A stretch of DNA of 43,429 nucleotides from contig CAUJJO010000185.1 in the NCBI GenBank assembly GCA_963205125.1, forward strand, positions 1 to 43,429. The letters are read 5' to 3'. How positions within the stretch are numbered: the first letter of the stretch is position 1; each line of letters starts with the position of its first letter. The DNA comes from Pseudomonadota bacterium (GTDB lineage Bacteria > Pseudomonadota > Gammaproteobacteria > Burkholderiales > Burkholderiaceae_C). A model generated the notes under the pieces. The model saw only the letters and a list, made by a program, of their open reading frames with translations. It searched no databases and was not told the origin of the DNA. Of this stretch, positions 29,005-37,376 are shown piece after piece. Made by a program: the position numbers and the translations under genes.

Positions 29005-29723
29005 CGCTGCGGCGCGAGCAACTCGTTGTCCCGCGGCCAGGCCCCGGGCATCGCCACCGGCAAGGGCGCGAGCGCGCCGCGGTGCGCGTCGATGTAGGCG
29101 TCCAGCCGCGCGTCGCGGATCAGTTGCCGGTCGCGCACCAGCATCGGCTGCTCGGAGGCGCGCGGCGCGGCCGCGATCGGCATCGGCATCGGCATCGGCA
29201 TCGGCGTCTGCGCCGGCATCGACACCATGGTCGCCGCCCGCGGCGCCGCCGGCCCCGCGCTCACCGCCTGCTCGCCCCAGCCCGCAGCGGGCGCCGACGC
29301 GTCCGGTCGCATCAGGACGACCGCCGACCCGACCACCATCACGCCGGCCAGGCCGGCGGCCATCGCCGCCGGGGCAGGCCAGCGCCGCGTCGCACGGGTC
29401 GGCGCCGACGCGAGGGGCGGCCGCGGCGGCGCAGGCAGCGGCCCAGGCGCCAGCGGCACCGGTTCGCGCGCGATGCGCTCGCGCAGTCCCTCGAGAAAGC
29501 GCGCGTCCGGCGGCCGCGCCGGACTCAGTTCGTCGGACCGCAGCACATCGCCGATCAGGTGGTAGAGCTGCCAGTCGCGGCGCAGATCCGCGTCGGTGCG
29601 CCAGCAGCGGCAGGCCGCGTCGAGCTCCCCGCCACCGCCTTCGCCGTCGATGAGGCTGGAGAGGCGCTCGCCCGCGGGCGGCGGGTCATCGGGGTCCGGT
29701 GGTGGCAGGGGCTTGTTGCGCAT
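29001..29723 (-). CDS. rseA: Anti-sigma-E factor RseA
   Basis: A single-pass inner-membrane protein that holds RpoE inactive and is degraded upon envelope stress. 240 residues: the cytoplasmic sigma-binding part contains ERLSSLIDGE and RRDWQLYHLIGDVLRSDE, the typical RseA_N pattern; the membrane segment is about 116-138; the periplasmic tail is low-complexity with MPMPMPMPI (about 174-183) and then the RDRQLIRDARLDAYIDAHRGA motif seen in betaproteobacterial homologues. It lies 36 bases after rpoE and overlaps rseB, in keeping with a partner stoichiometry set by coupling. Confidence 0.92.
   Translation of the reverse strand: MRNKPLPPPDPDDPPPAGERLSSLIDGEGGGGELDAACRCWRTDADLRRDWQLYHLIGDVLRSDELSPARPPDARFLEGLRERIAREPVPLAPGPLPAPPRPPLASAPTRATRRWPAPAAMAAGLAGVMVVGSAVVLMRPDASAPAAGWGEQAVSAGPAAPRAATMVSMPAQTPMPMPMPMPIAAAPRASEQPMLVRDRQLIRDARLDAYIDAHRGALAPLPVAMPGAWPRDNELLAPQR
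29179..29202 (+). repeat. Hexanucleotide repeat in rseA
   Basis: Four exact tandem GGCATC units that encode alternating Pro-Met on the minus strand, in the periplasmic part of RseA between the membrane segment and the RseB-contact region. Copy changes would lengthen or shorten this linker in frame. Confidence 0.85.
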
Positions 29724-29759
29724 GGCTTCGGGGGAAAGGCGATAGGCTGGAAACGCGAC

Positions 29760-30371
29760 TCACCAGCGGACACCCTCGCGGGTGTCCAGCAGCGGGCGCA
29801 GGCGCGCCGCGATGGCTTCGCGCGCGCGAAAGATGCGGGAACGGACGGTGCCGATCGGGCAGTTCATGACCTCGGATATCTCTTCGTAGCTCAGGCCTTC
29901 GATCTCGCGCAGGGTGATCGCCTGGCGCAATTCCTCCGACAAGGCCTCGATCGCCGCGTTCACCGCGGCCGCGATCTCCTTGCTGGCCAGCAGCGCCTCG
30001 GGCGTCTCGCCGTCGCTTAGTTCGTTCTCGACGCGGGAAGGTTCCTCCCCGTCCTCGCCGCGCGCGAGGCTGGCCTCGGCCACCAGCGGGTCGCGCCTGA
30101 GGTCGGCCAGCGCCTTCTTCGCGCTGTTGATGGCGATGCGGTAGAGCCAGGTGTAGAAGGCGCTCTCGCCGCGGAACTGCGGCAGCGCACGCCAGGCGCG
30201 GATGAAGGTCTCCTGCGCGACGTCCTGGACCAGCTCGGGGTCGCGCACCATGCGCGCGATCAGCCGCTCGATGCGGCGCTGGTACTTGAGCACCAGCATC
30301 TCGAAGGCCGCGGCCTCGCCGCGGCGCGCACGCTCGACGAGCAGGATGTCGGCGTCCGGCGCGTCAGCCAT
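29760..30371 (-). CDS. rpoE: RNA polymerase sigma factor RpoE (AlgU type)
   Basis: The extracytoplasmic-function sigma factor for envelope stress. 203 residues: region 2 with FEMLVLKYQRRIERLIARMV and VQDVAQETFIRAWRALPQFRG, partly quoted, and region 4 with LREIEGLSYEEISEVMNCPIGTVRSRIFRAREA, quoted here only as landmarks (LSYEEISEVMNC, GTVRSRIFRAR). The spacer between regions is longer than usual (ARGEDGEEPSRVENELSDGE). ATG 30371 overlaps by 8 bases with the stop of the small membrane-protein gene. Because it follows fabF closely it may be transcribed in part from the fatty-acid promoters as well as its own. Confidence 0.96.
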   Translation of the reverse strand: MADAPDADILLVERARRGEAAAFEMLVLKYQRRIERLIARMVRDPELVQDVAQETFIRAWRALPQFRGESAFYTWLYRIAINSAKKALADLRRDPLVAEASLARGEDGEEPSRVENELSDGETPEALLASKEIAAAVNAAIEALSEELRQAITLREIEGLSYEEISEVMNCPIGTVRSRIFRAREAIAARLRPLLDTREGVRW

Positions 30372-30819
30372 GGCGCTCGACGGGCGGCTGCGCGGCGACC
30401 TGCGTCCGCCCGCCATGCGCCCGCAGCGCCGCGCGCGCCAAGTGAGCGCTCGCGCCGCAGGCGTCGGGCTGGAACGGCAGCCAGTGCGCGCGAGCGTCTT
30501 CGCCGCGCCAGCGCAGCAGCATCCAGCCACCGCAGTCCATCGTCACGTCCGGCCAGCCGGCCGCGCCGTCCAGCCGCCAGGTGCTGCCGTCCCAGGCCAG
30601 CCGCCGCTGCGGCGCCCGCGCCAGGCGCGGACCGACCCGGGCCGCGGCCAGCAGTGCCGCGCCGAGCACCACCGCCGCGAGCGGCAGCCCGGCGATGCCT
30701 GCGCGCTCGGCCAGCCAGCCGCCGAGGCTTGCGCACGCGCAGGCCGCGAGCAGGGTCGCGCCAAGCGCCCAGCGCGCGCTGCGGCCACAAGGCATCTGCA
30801 CCGGCGGTGCGGCGTGCAT
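30364..30819 (-). CDS. Small membrane protein of unknown function
   Basis: 151 residues. Two hydrophobic segments (about 16-36 and 43-62) with a short loop form a helical hairpin, followed by a soluble domain with RRLAWDGSTWRLDG, DVTMDCGGWMLLRWRG and HWLPFQPDACG. The plan (two helices and a small beta-rich domain with W-rich strands) resembles YgfX/CptA-like proteins, but I cannot confirm that. It lies 6 bases after fabF and overlaps rpoE by 8 bases, so it is co-transcribed with both, which hints at a role in the envelope. A real gene is supported by the tight spacing and normal codon use. Confidence 0.75.
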   Translation of the reverse strand: MHAAPPVQMPCGRSARWALGATLLAACACASLGGWLAERAGIAGLPLAAVVLGAALLAAARVGPRLARAPQRRLAWDGSTWRLDGAAGWPDVTMDCGGWMLLRWRGEDARAHWLPFQPDACGASAHLARAALRAHGGRTQVAAQPPVERHG

Positions 30820-30825
30820 GCCGCC

Positions 30826-32076
30826 TCAGGCGCGCGCGAACAGCAGCGTGCCGTTGGTCCCGCCGAAGCCGAAGTTGTTCTTCATCGCGACCTCGATGCG
30901 CATGCTGCGCGCTTCGTTGGCGCAGTAGTCGAGGTCGCACTCGGGGTCGGGGTCGGTGAGGTTGATCGTCGGCGGCGCGACCTGGTGGTGCAGCGCAAGC
31001 ACCGAGAACACCGACTCGATGCCGCCGGCCCCGCCCAGCAGGTGGCCGGTCATCGACTTCGTCGAGCTGATCACCAGCCGGTCCTTGGCAGCGGCGCCGA
31101 AGGCGGCCTTCACGGCGTTGGTCTCGTTGAGGTCGCCCAGCGGCGTCGAGGTGCCGTGCGCGTTGAGGTAGTCGACCTGGTCCGGGTTGATGCCCGCGTC
31201 GCGCAGCGCCGCCTGCATCGAGCGGCGCGGGCCGTCGACGTTGGGCGCGGTGATGTGGTGGGCGTCGCCGCTCATGCCGAAGCCGATGACCTCGGCGTAG
31301 ACGCGCGCACCGCGCGCCAGCGCATGCTCGCGCTCCTCGAGCACCAGCACGCCCGCGCCCTCGCCGATGACGAAGCCGTCGCGGCCGCGGTCCCAGGGTC
31401 GCGAGGCGCCGGCCGGGTCGTCGTTGCGGGTGGACAGCGCGCGCGCCGCGGCAAAGCCGCCCACGCCCAGCGCCGAGATCGTCGAATCCGCGCCGCCGGC
31501 GATCATCACGTCGGCGTCGCCGTACTGGATCAGCCGCGCCGCCATGCCGATGCCGTGCAGCCCGGTCGTGCACGCGGTGACGACCGCGAGGTTGGGGCCG
31601 GTGTAGCCCAGGCGGATCGAGACGTGCCCGGAGATCATGTTGATGATCGAGCCCGGGATCAGGAAGGGCGAGATGCGGCGCGCGCCGCGCTCGTGGAATT
31701 CCTTGTAGTTGGCCTCGATCATCGGCAGGCCGCCGATGCCCGAGCCGACCAGGCAGCCCACGCGCGCGGCCTTCTCCTCGCCGAGCGCTTCGCCGTGCGG
31801 CAGCCCGGCGTCGGCCACCGCCTGCAGCGAGGCGGCGACGCCGTAGTGCACGAAGGTGTCGACGTGGCGCGCCTCCTTGGCGGGGAACACGCCCTCGACG
31901 CTGAAGTCGCGGACTTCCCCGGCGATGCGCGAGTTCATCGTCGAGACGTCGTACTTCGTCACCGGACCCACTCCCGAGCGGCCGGCGACGAGGTTGGCCC
32001 AGGCCTCGGCCACCGTGTTGCCCACGGGGCTGACGATGCCAAGGCCGGTGACGACGATGCGTCGCTTGCCCATCAT
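30826..32076 (-). CDS. fabF: 3-oxoacyl-[acyl-carrier-protein] synthase II
   Basis: Elongates acyl-ACP by condensation with malonyl-ACP, and in many bacteria sets membrane fluidity by making cis-vaccenate. 416 residues with the thiolase fold; active site Cys169 in VVTACTTGLHG, His in NAHGTSTPLGD and His in STKSMTGHLLGG, then NNFGFGGTN. Start at 32076 (MMGKRR); the second Met at 32073 is equally possible. It lies 8 bases after acpP, the usual order fabD-fabG-acpP-fabF. Confidence 0.97.
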   Translation of the reverse strand: MMGKRRIVVTGLGIVSPVGNTVAEAWANLVAGRSGVGPVTKYDVSTMNSRIAGEVRDFSVEGVFPAKEARHVDTFVHYGVAASLQAVADAGLPHGEALGEEKAARVGCLVGSGIGGLPMIEANYKEFHERGARRISPFLIPGSIINMISGHVSIRLGYTGPNLAVVTACTTGLHGIGMAARLIQYGDADVMIAGGADSTISALGVGGFAAARALSTRNDDPAGASRPWDRGRDGFVIGEGAGVLVLEEREHALARGARVYAEVIGFGMSGDAHHITAPNVDGPRRSMQAALRDAGINPDQVDYLNAHGTSTPLGDLNETNAVKAAFGAAAKDRLVISSTKSMTGHLLGGAGGIESVFSVLALHHQVAPPTINLTDPDPECDLDYCANEARSMRIEVAMKNNFGFGGTNGTLLFARA

Positions 32077-32084
32077 CCCGACGC

Positions 32085-32324
32085 TCAGGCCTTCTGGTGC
32101 GCCACCGCGTAGTCGATCGCCAACTGCACGGTGGTGATCTTCTCGGCTTCCTCGTCGGGGATCTCGATGCCGAACTCGTCTTCCAGCGCCATCACCAGTT
32201 CGACGGTATCGAGCGAGTCCGCGCCCAGGTCGGCGACGAAGGCCTTCTCGTTGCTCACGTCGGCCTCAGGCACGCCGAGTTGCTCGGCGATGATCTTCTT
32301 GACTCGTGCTTCGATGTCGCTCAT
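32085..32324 (-). CDS. acpP: Acyl carrier protein
   Basis: The carrier of growing acyl chains. 79 residues, highly acidic, with the phosphopantetheine attachment site Ser37 in [19 protein letters not shown]. The start at 32324 has a strong GGAGGAG ribosome-binding site (minus strand, bases 32335-32329 region), which fits the very high expression expected of ACP. It sits between fabG (95-base gap) and fabF. The enzyme that activates it, AcpS, is encoded at the far end of the same block. Confidence 0.98.
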   Translation of the reverse strand: MSDIEARVKKIIAEQLGVPEADVSNEKAFVADLGADSLDTVELVMALEDEFGIEIPDEEAEKITTVQLAIDYAVAHQKA

Positions 32325-32419
32325 GACTCCTCCGGGAGTGGGGTTCGAAAAACAGCGCGCGATTCTACCGACGCCGCCCCGGCGGCCCGCAGGCCGGCCC
32401 GGGCGCAGCCGCCGCGCGC

Positions 32420-33193
32420 TCAGCTCATGTACATGCCGCCGTTGACGTGCAGTTCGGCGCCGGTGATGTAGCCGGCCTGCGGCGAGGCGAGGAAGGCCAC
32501 CGCGTGCGCCACGTCCTCGGGCGTGCCCAGGCGCGCCAGCGGGATCGCCGAAAGCAGCGCGGTCTTCTGCTGCTCGGAGAGCGCATCCGTCATGTCGGTG
32601 GCGATGAAGCCCGGCGCCACGCAGTTCACCGTGATGGCGCGGCTGCCCAGCTCGCGCGCCAGCGCCCGCGTCATGCCGGCCACGCCGGCCTTGGCCGCCG
32701 CGTAGTTGGCCTGCCCGCCGTTGCCGCTGGCGCCGACCACCGAGGTGATGTTGACGATGCGGCCGTAGCGCTGCTTCATCATCGTGCGCATGGCCGTGCG
32801 GCAGGCGTGAAAGACCGCCTTCAGGTTGGTGTCCAGCACCGCGTCCCAGTCCTCGTCGCGCATGCGCATGGCCAGGCCGTCGCGGGTGATGCCGGCGTTG
32901 TTGACCAGCACGTGCAGCGCCCCGCGCTGCTTGACGATGGCGTCGATGGCGGCGTCCAGCGCCGGGCCGTCGTTGACGTTCAGGCAGATGCCTTCGCAGC
33001 CGGGGTAGGCGGAGAGCGCCGCGCCGATGGCCGCGGCGCCGGCTTCGGTCGTCGCCGTACCGATGACCTGCATTCCCTGCGCGGCAAGCACCGCCGCAAT
33101 CGCCCGGCCGATGCCGCGCGAGGCGCCGGTGACGAGGGCCACCTGGCCCGGCGTCGTCGGCGTGGCGGTCGAAATCGTCGTCGGTGCGGTCAC
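32420..33193 (-). CDS. fabG: 3-oxoacyl-[acyl-carrier-protein] reductase
   Basis: NADPH-dependent reduction of 3-oxoacyl-ACP. 257 residues, a short-chain dehydrogenase: TGASRGIG (cofactor), NNAGITRD, catalytic Ser151 (NITSVVG), Tyr164 and Lys168 (NYAAAKAG), and the C-terminal [14 protein letters not shown]. The start is a GTG at 33193, giving about 16 residues of Thr/Pro-rich extension before QVALVTG compared with E. coli FabG; no closer start codon precedes the conserved region. Confidence 0.96.
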   Translation of the reverse strand: MTAPTTISTATPTTPGQVALVTGASRGIGRAIAAVLAAQGMQVIGTATTEAGAAAIGAALSAYPGCEGICLNVNDGPALDAAIDAIVKQRGALHVLVNNAGITRDGLAMRMRDEDWDAVLDTNLKAVFHACRTAMRTMMKQRYGRIVNITSVVGASGNGGQANYAAAKAGVAGMTRALARELGSRAITVNCVAPGFIATDMTDALSEQQKTALLSAIPLARLGTPEDVAHAVAFLASPQAGYITGAELHVNGGMYMS

Positions 33194-33251
33194 TGGACTA
33201 TCCTCCGCGCTGCGCGCTGCGGAATGAGCGCTTGGGAGCGGCCCGGCGCGC

Positions 33252-34190
33252 TCATGCCAGCAACTCCCTGGCCTGCGCGAGCGAGGCCGGATCGAGGACG
33301 GTCGTCGTGCGCAGCTCCGGGGCGATGCGCTTGACCATGCCCGAGAGCACCTTGCCGGGGCCGCACTCGATGATCGCCGAGACGCCGCGCGCCTGCATCG
33401 CCTGCACGATCTCGACCCAGCGCACCGGGCCGAAGGCCTGGCGGTAGAGCGCGTCGCGGATCGCCGCGGCCTCGCGCGGCGCCTGCACGTCGATGTTGTT
33501 GATCACGGCGATCGCGGGCGCCGCAAAGGCCGTGGCCTGCAGCACCGGCTTCAGTTCGTCGGCCGCGGGCTTCATCAGCGCGCAGTGGAAAGGCGCCGAG
33601 ACCGCCAGCGGCAGCGCGCGCTTGGCGCTCGCGGCCTTCAGCGCCTCGCAGGCGGCGTCCACCGCCGCCTTGGCGCCGGAGATCACCGTCTGCCTGGGGT
33701 CGTTGAAGTTGGCGGCAGAGACGACCTGCCCGGTCTGCGCCTGCACCTCGGCACAGACGCGGCCGATCTCGGCGGCGTCCAGGCCGAGGATCGCCGCCAT
33801 CGCCCCCTGCCCCACCGGCACCGCGCGCTGCATCGCCTGCGCGCGCAGGCGCACCAGCGGCAGGGCCTGCGACAGCGTCAGCGCCCCGGCCGCCACCAGC
33901 GCCGTGTACTCGCCCAGCGAATGCCCGGCGACGACCGCAGGAGAAAGCCCGGTCTCGGCCAGCCAGGCGCGCTGGCAGGCGATGCCCGCGACCAGCATCA
34001 CCGGCTGCGTGTTGGTGGTGAGCTCGAGCGCCTCCTTCGGGCCCTCGCGGATCAGGCGGCCGATGTCCTCGGACAGCGCCTGCGAGGCCTCCTCGAGCAC
34101 CTCGCGCACGGCCGGGTGATCGCCCCAGGCGTCGAGCATGCCCACGCTCTGCGAACCCTGGCCGGGAAAGACGAATGCGAAATCAGCCAT
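33252..34190 (-). CDS. fabD: Malonyl CoA-acyl carrier protein transacylase
   Basis: Moves malonyl from CoA to ACP. 312 residues: FVFPGQGSQSVGM, nucleophile Ser91 in VAGHSLGEYTALV, substrate Arg in VRLRAQAMQ and catalytic His in SAPFHCALM. The ATG at 34190 is fixed by the conserved MADFAFVFPGQG start. It follows fabH by 11 bases and precedes fabG by 58. Confidence 0.97.
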   Translation of the reverse strand: MADFAFVFPGQGSQSVGMLDAWGDHPAVREVLEEASQALSEDIGRLIREGPKEALELTTNTQPVMLVAGIACQRAWLAETGLSPAVVAGHSLGEYTALVAAGALTLSQALPLVRLRAQAMQRAVPVGQGAMAAILGLDAAEIGRVCAEVQAQTGQVVSAANFNDPRQTVISGAKAAVDAACEALKAASAKRALPLAVSAPFHCALMKPAADELKPVLQATAFAAPAIAVINNIDVQAPREAAAIRDALYRQAFGPVRWVEIVQAMQARGVSAIIECGPGKVLSGMVKRIAPELRTTTVLDPASLAQARELLA

Positions 34191-34201
34191 CTCGAGCCAC
34201 G

Positions 34202-35191
34202 TCAGAAATCCAGGAGCACCGCGCCCCAGGTGAAGCCGCCGCCCACGCCCTGCAGCAGCACGCTCTGGCCGCGGGCGATGCGGCCACCGCGCACCGCCAC
34301 GTCCAGCGCCAGCGGAATCGAGGCCGCCGAGGTGTTGCCGTGCTCGTCGACGGTGACGACCAGGCGCTCGGCCGGCACGCCCAGGCGCCGCGCCGCGCTG
34401 TGCATGATGCGCAGGTTGGCCTGGTGCGGGATCATCCAGTCGATGCTCTGCGCGCTGCGCCCGGCCTTGGCGAGCACCGAGCGCGAGACGCTGTCGAGCA
34501 CGCCGACCGCGAGCTTGAAGACCGCCTGCCCGTCCATGCGCACGAAGGGGTCGCCGGTGACCGCGCCGCCGGCCACCTGGCCGGGGACGCAGAGGATGTC
34601 GACGTGCCGGCCGTCGGCGTGCAGCTCGCTGGCGAGGATGCCGGGCGCGTCGCTCGCCTCGAGCACGACGGCGCCGGCGCCGTCGCCGAAGAGCACGCAG
34701 GTCGTGCGGTCCTTGAAGTCGAGGATGCGCGAGAAGACCTCGGCGCCGATCACCAGCGCCCTGCTGGCAAGGCCGGTGCGGATCATCGAGTCCGCCAGCG
34801 CCAGCGCGTAGACGAAGCCGGTGCACACCGCCTGCACGTCGAAGGCCGCGCCGCCGTGGATGCCCAGCTTGCGCTGCACGATGCAGGCGGTGGAGGGGAA
34901 GACCATGTCCGGCGTCGAGGTGGCGAGCACGACGAGGTCGATCTCCTCGGGCCTGCGGCCGGCGGCCTCGAGGGCATGGCGCGCGGCCTGCACGGCGATG
35001 TCGCTGGTCTGCACGCCCGGCGCGACGAAGTGGCGTGCGCGGATGCCGGTGCGCTCGACGATCCAGGCGTCGCTGGTCTCAATGCCGTCGGCGGCCAGGC
35101 GCTCGGCCAGTTCGGCGTTGTCGACGCGCTGCGGGGGCAGGTGGCTGCCGGTGCCGGTGATGCGCGAGTGTCTCGCGGGGCTGGGGTTCAT
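34202..35191 (-). CDS. fabH: 3-oxoacyl-[acyl-carrier-protein] synthase III
   Basis: Starts fatty acid synthesis by condensing acetyl-CoA with malonyl-ACP. 329 residues; active-site Cys123 in [12 protein letters not shown], His in [11 protein letters not shown] and Asn in [11 protein letters not shown], and the C-terminal [11 protein letters not shown]. The start at 35191 overlaps the plsX stop as ATGA, and the stop is 11 bases before fabD. Confidence 0.97.
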   Translation of the reverse strand: MNPSPARHSRITGTGSHLPPQRVDNAELAERLAADGIETSDAWIVERTGIRARHFVAPGVQTSDIAVQAARHALEAAGRRPEEIDLVVLATSTPDMVFPSTACIVQRKLGIHGGAAFDVQAVCTGFVYALALADSMIRTGLASRALVIGAEVFSRILDFKDRTTCVLFGDGAGAVVLEASDAPGILASELHADGRHVDILCVPGQVAGGAVTGDPFVRMDGQAVFKLAVGVLDSVSRSVLAKAGRSAQSIDWMIPHQANLRIMHSAARRLGVPAERLVVTVDEHGNTSAASIPLALDVAVRGGRIARGQSVLLQGVGGGFTWGAVLLDF

Positions 35192-36282
35192 GCGACTCGT
35201 CGGGCCGGATCCACGGGTGCCGCGGCGGCGCTGCCATCGGCCAGGGCGGGTATCGAAGGCATCGTCTGGGCAAGGCGATCCTGCACGCGCTGCAGCAGCC
35301 GATGGCGCGCCGCATCATACGCGCGCCGCAGCGCGTGCTCGAAGGCCAGCGCATCGGCCGAGCCGTGGCTCTTGAAGACCAGGCCGCGCAGGCCCAGCAG
35401 CGCCGCGCCGTTGTAGCGGCGCGGGTCGACGCGCGCCTTGAAGCGCTTGAGCACCGGCAGCGCGACGAGCGCCGCCAGCTTGGAGGGCAGGCCGCGCGTG
35501 AACTCCTGGCGCATGAACTCGGTGATCATCGTCGCCAGGCCCTCGGAGGTCTTGAGCATCACGTTGCCGACGAAGCCGTCGCAGACGACGACGTCGCTCG
35601 TGCCCTTGTAGATGTCGTTGCCCTCGACGTTGCCGAGGAAGTTCAGGTGCCCGGCCTCGTGCGCCGCGCGCAGCAGCTCGCCGGCCTGGCGGATGGTCTC
35701 GCCGCCCTTGATGATCTCCTCGCCGATGTTGAGCAGGCCAACCTTGGGCTCCCAGGCCTCGTCGTCCTGCATCGCGGCGGCGAGTGCCGCGCCCATGACC
35801 GCGAACTGCAGCAGGTGCTCGGCGGTGCAGTCGACGTTGGCGCCGAGGTCGAGCACGGTCGTCGTGCGGTCCGCCTGGTTGGGCATGGCGTAGGCGATCG
35901 CCGGCCGCTCGATGCCCTGCATCGTCTTCAGCACGTAGCGCGACAGCGCCATCAGCGCACCGGTGTTGCCGGCCGAGACGCAGGCCTGCGCGGCCGGCGG
36001 CTGGCCCTCGCGGCCCTTCACCTGGCTGATCGCCACGCGCATCGACGAGTCGCGCTTGTGGCGCATCGCGGTCTCGATGGGATCGTCCATCGCGACCACC
36101 TGCGAGGCGGCCACGCGCGCGCAGCGCGGCCAATCCGCCGTCTGCGCCAGCACCTCGGGGGCGCCCACGAGCAGCAGGCTGGCGTCGGGATGATGGTCGA
36201 GAAAGGCCCGGCAGGCCGGCAGCGTGCTGGCCGGGCCGTGGTCGCCGCCCATGCAGTCGACGGCGATGCAGGTCGAGGTCAT
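35188..36282 (-). CDS. plsX: Phosphate acyltransferase PlsX
   Basis: Makes acyl-phosphate from acyl-ACP for phospholipid synthesis, linking the fab enzymes to membrane lipid. 364 residues: [12 protein letters not shown] at the start, [31 protein letters not shown] and [16 protein letters not shown]. The C-terminus has an extra low-complexity tail ([17 protein letters not shown]). The start is fixed by [14 protein letters not shown]. It lies between rpmF (144-base gap) and fabH (overlap). Confidence 0.97.
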   Translation of the reverse strand: MTSTCIAVDCMGGDHGPASTLPACRAFLDHHPDASLLLVGAPEVLAQTADWPRCARVAASQVVAMDDPIETAMRHKRDSSMRVAISQVKGREGQPPAAQACVSAGNTGALMALSRYVLKTMQGIERPAIAYAMPNQADRTTTVLDLGANVDCTAEHLLQFAVMGAALAAAMQDDEAWEPKVGLLNIGEEIIKGGETIRQAGELLRAAHEAGHLNFLGNVEGNDIYKGTSDVVVCDGFVGNVMLKTSEGLATMITEFMRQEFTRGLPSKLAALVALPVLKRFKARVDPRRYNGAALLGLRGLVFKSHGSADALAFEHALRRAYDAARHRLLQRVQDRLAQTMPSIPALADGSAAAAPVDPARRVA

Positions 36283-36406
36283 CGCCTGGAGCGGGGCTCG
36301 GGAAGAGGCGCCGGGGGGACCGCGGAGATCGGGCAGGGCGGGCGAGACCGCGGGATGCTGCTTCGCGACGGCCCGTCCGTCGCGGACCGGCGGCCGGCGG
36401 CCCTCA

Positions 36407-36429
36407 TGCCTGGATCATGCCTGGGATCA
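36407..36429 (+). repeat. Short direct repeat at the rpmF stop
   Basis: Two near-perfect adjacent copies of TCATGCCTGGA/TCATGCCTGGGA, followed by TCAGGCG, span the rpmF stop codon on the minus strand. It probably arose by slippage; no function is seen. A GC-rich hairpin (CGCGACGG/CCGTCGCG at 36364-36384, no T-run) lies next to it in the rpmF-plsX gap and could set the ratio of rpmF to plsX message. Confidence 0.6.
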
Positions 36430-36609
36430 GGCGTCGGCCTTGGTCTTCAGGATCTTGCGGCCGCGGTAGAAGCCCGTCGGGCTGATGTGGTGGCGCAGGT
36501 GCACCTCGCCGGTGGTCGGCTCGATCGCCGTGCCCGGCGCGGCCAGCGCGTTGTGCGAGCGATGCATGCCGCGCTTGGACGGCGACTTCTTGTTCTGCTG
36601 AACGGCCAT
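36427..36609 (-). CDS. rpmF: 50S ribosomal protein L32
   Basis: A 60-residue basic ribosomal protein: [40 protein letters not shown] and GFYRGRKI. There is no zinc-type Cys pair, as is usual in proteobacterial L32. An AGGAG lies ahead of the ATG at 36609. The yceD-rpmF-plsX-fabHDG order is conserved from E. coli and ties ribosome and lipid synthesis to the same transcript. Confidence 0.98.
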   Translation of the reverse strand: MAVQQNKKSPSKRGMHRSHNALAAPGTAIEPTTGEVHLRHHISPTGFYRGRKILKTKADA

Positions 36610-36727
36610 GGGGTTCTCCTGGATCCTGGAATCGGGGCCCGGGGAAACCTGTTCCGCCGCGCGCGCAAGCCTGCGGGCCGCGTTCCTGCAGCCACGCCGC
36701 TGCGGCCCTGATCCTGCAAAGCCGGCA

Positions 36728-36733
36728 AGTATA
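36728..36733 (-). promoter_or_regulatory. Putative -10 element upstream of rpmF
   Basis: TATACT on the minus strand in the 161-base gap between yceD and rpmF, about 118 bases before the rpmF start. A CTGACT lies upstream but at 21-bp spacing, longer than the optimum, so the promoter call is tentative. It would drive rpmF-plsX-fabHDG-acpP-fabF apart from yceD. Confidence 0.4.
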
Positions 36734-36770
36734 GCATCGCCCGCGCCGCAGGCGAGTCAGTGTCAGGGTC

Positions 36771-37310
36771 TCAGCGCGGCGGGCGCCGCAGCGCCGCCAG
36801 CCCGGCGAAGGGGCCGGCGAGGGGCTCGGCGGCGGCCTCGGCCGCTGCGGGCAGCGGCTGCGGGCAGGCCTCGTGGCGCGGCACCAGCGGCAGGTCCAGC
36901 AGCAGCTCGTCCTCGAACAAGGCGTGCAGGTCGAGTTCGCGCGTGAGGACGAGCACCTCGTGCTCGACTTCGCCGTCCAGCTGCTGCGCCATCGCCTCGT
37001 CGGCGACGAACTGGCAGCTGCGCTCGATCGCCAACGCCTGCAGCACCGGGCCGAGGCAACGCTGGCAGGCCAGCGGCAGCGCCGCCTGCGCGCGCAGGTG
37101 CAGCCAGGTCTGGCTGGCGCCGCCGCGCACCGGCAGCTCCTCGCCGCGGACCGCCCACTGCAGTTGCCCCGGCACGGCACCGTCGTCCGCGGCCAGCAGC
37201 AGCGGAGCCAGGCGCGCAAAGCCCGCCAGCGGCCACTGGCCCGCCAGCTCGCCGCCCGCGCGGGCGAACGCGCGCACGTCCAGGCGCCGCGGAGCGAAGC
37301 TCTTCTTCAT
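36771..37310 (-). CDS. yceD: YceD family (DUF177) protein, large-subunit rRNA accumulation protein
   Basis: 179 residues. Family members are needed for normal accumulation of 23S rRNA and are encoded next to rpmF in most bacteria. The conserved centre is LPLACQRCLGPVLQ with the CxxC pair, followed by the acidic ELDLHALFEDELLLDLPLVPRHE and a C-terminal Ala/Pro-rich tail. The ATG at 37310 begins MKKSFAPRRLDVRAFAR. A TACACT -10-like element on the minus strand (37325-37320) lies only 10 bases upstream, so the transcript may have almost no leader. Confidence 0.92.
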   Translation of the reverse strand: MKKSFAPRRLDVRAFARAGGELAGQWPLAGFARLAPLLLAADDGAVPGQLQWAVRGEELPVRGGASQTWLHLRAQAALPLACQRCLGPVLQALAIERSCQFVADEAMAQQLDGEVEHEVLVLTRELDLHALFEDELLLDLPLVPRHEACPQPLPAAAEAAAEPLAGPFAGLAALRRPPR

Positions 37311-37337
37311 CGCGCCGGCAGTGTAGCGGCGCGCCCC

Positions 37338-37367
37338 TGCCTTGCCGCGACATGCCTTGCCGCGACA
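37338..37367 (+). repeat. Perfect 15-bp tandem duplication upstream of maf
   Basis: Two exact adjacent copies of TGCCTTGCCGCGACA (37338-37352 and 37353-37367) fill half of the 66-base space between the divergent yceD and maf genes. The second copy ends directly before an in-frame ATG at 37368. It may be a recent duplication or a paired binding site for a regulator. Confidence 0.9.
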
Positions 37368-37376
37368 ATGCCGGCG

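Noticed and set aside
37320-37325. TACACT as a firm yceD promoter
   Set aside because: No matching -35 at normal spacing; mentioned only in the yceD entry.
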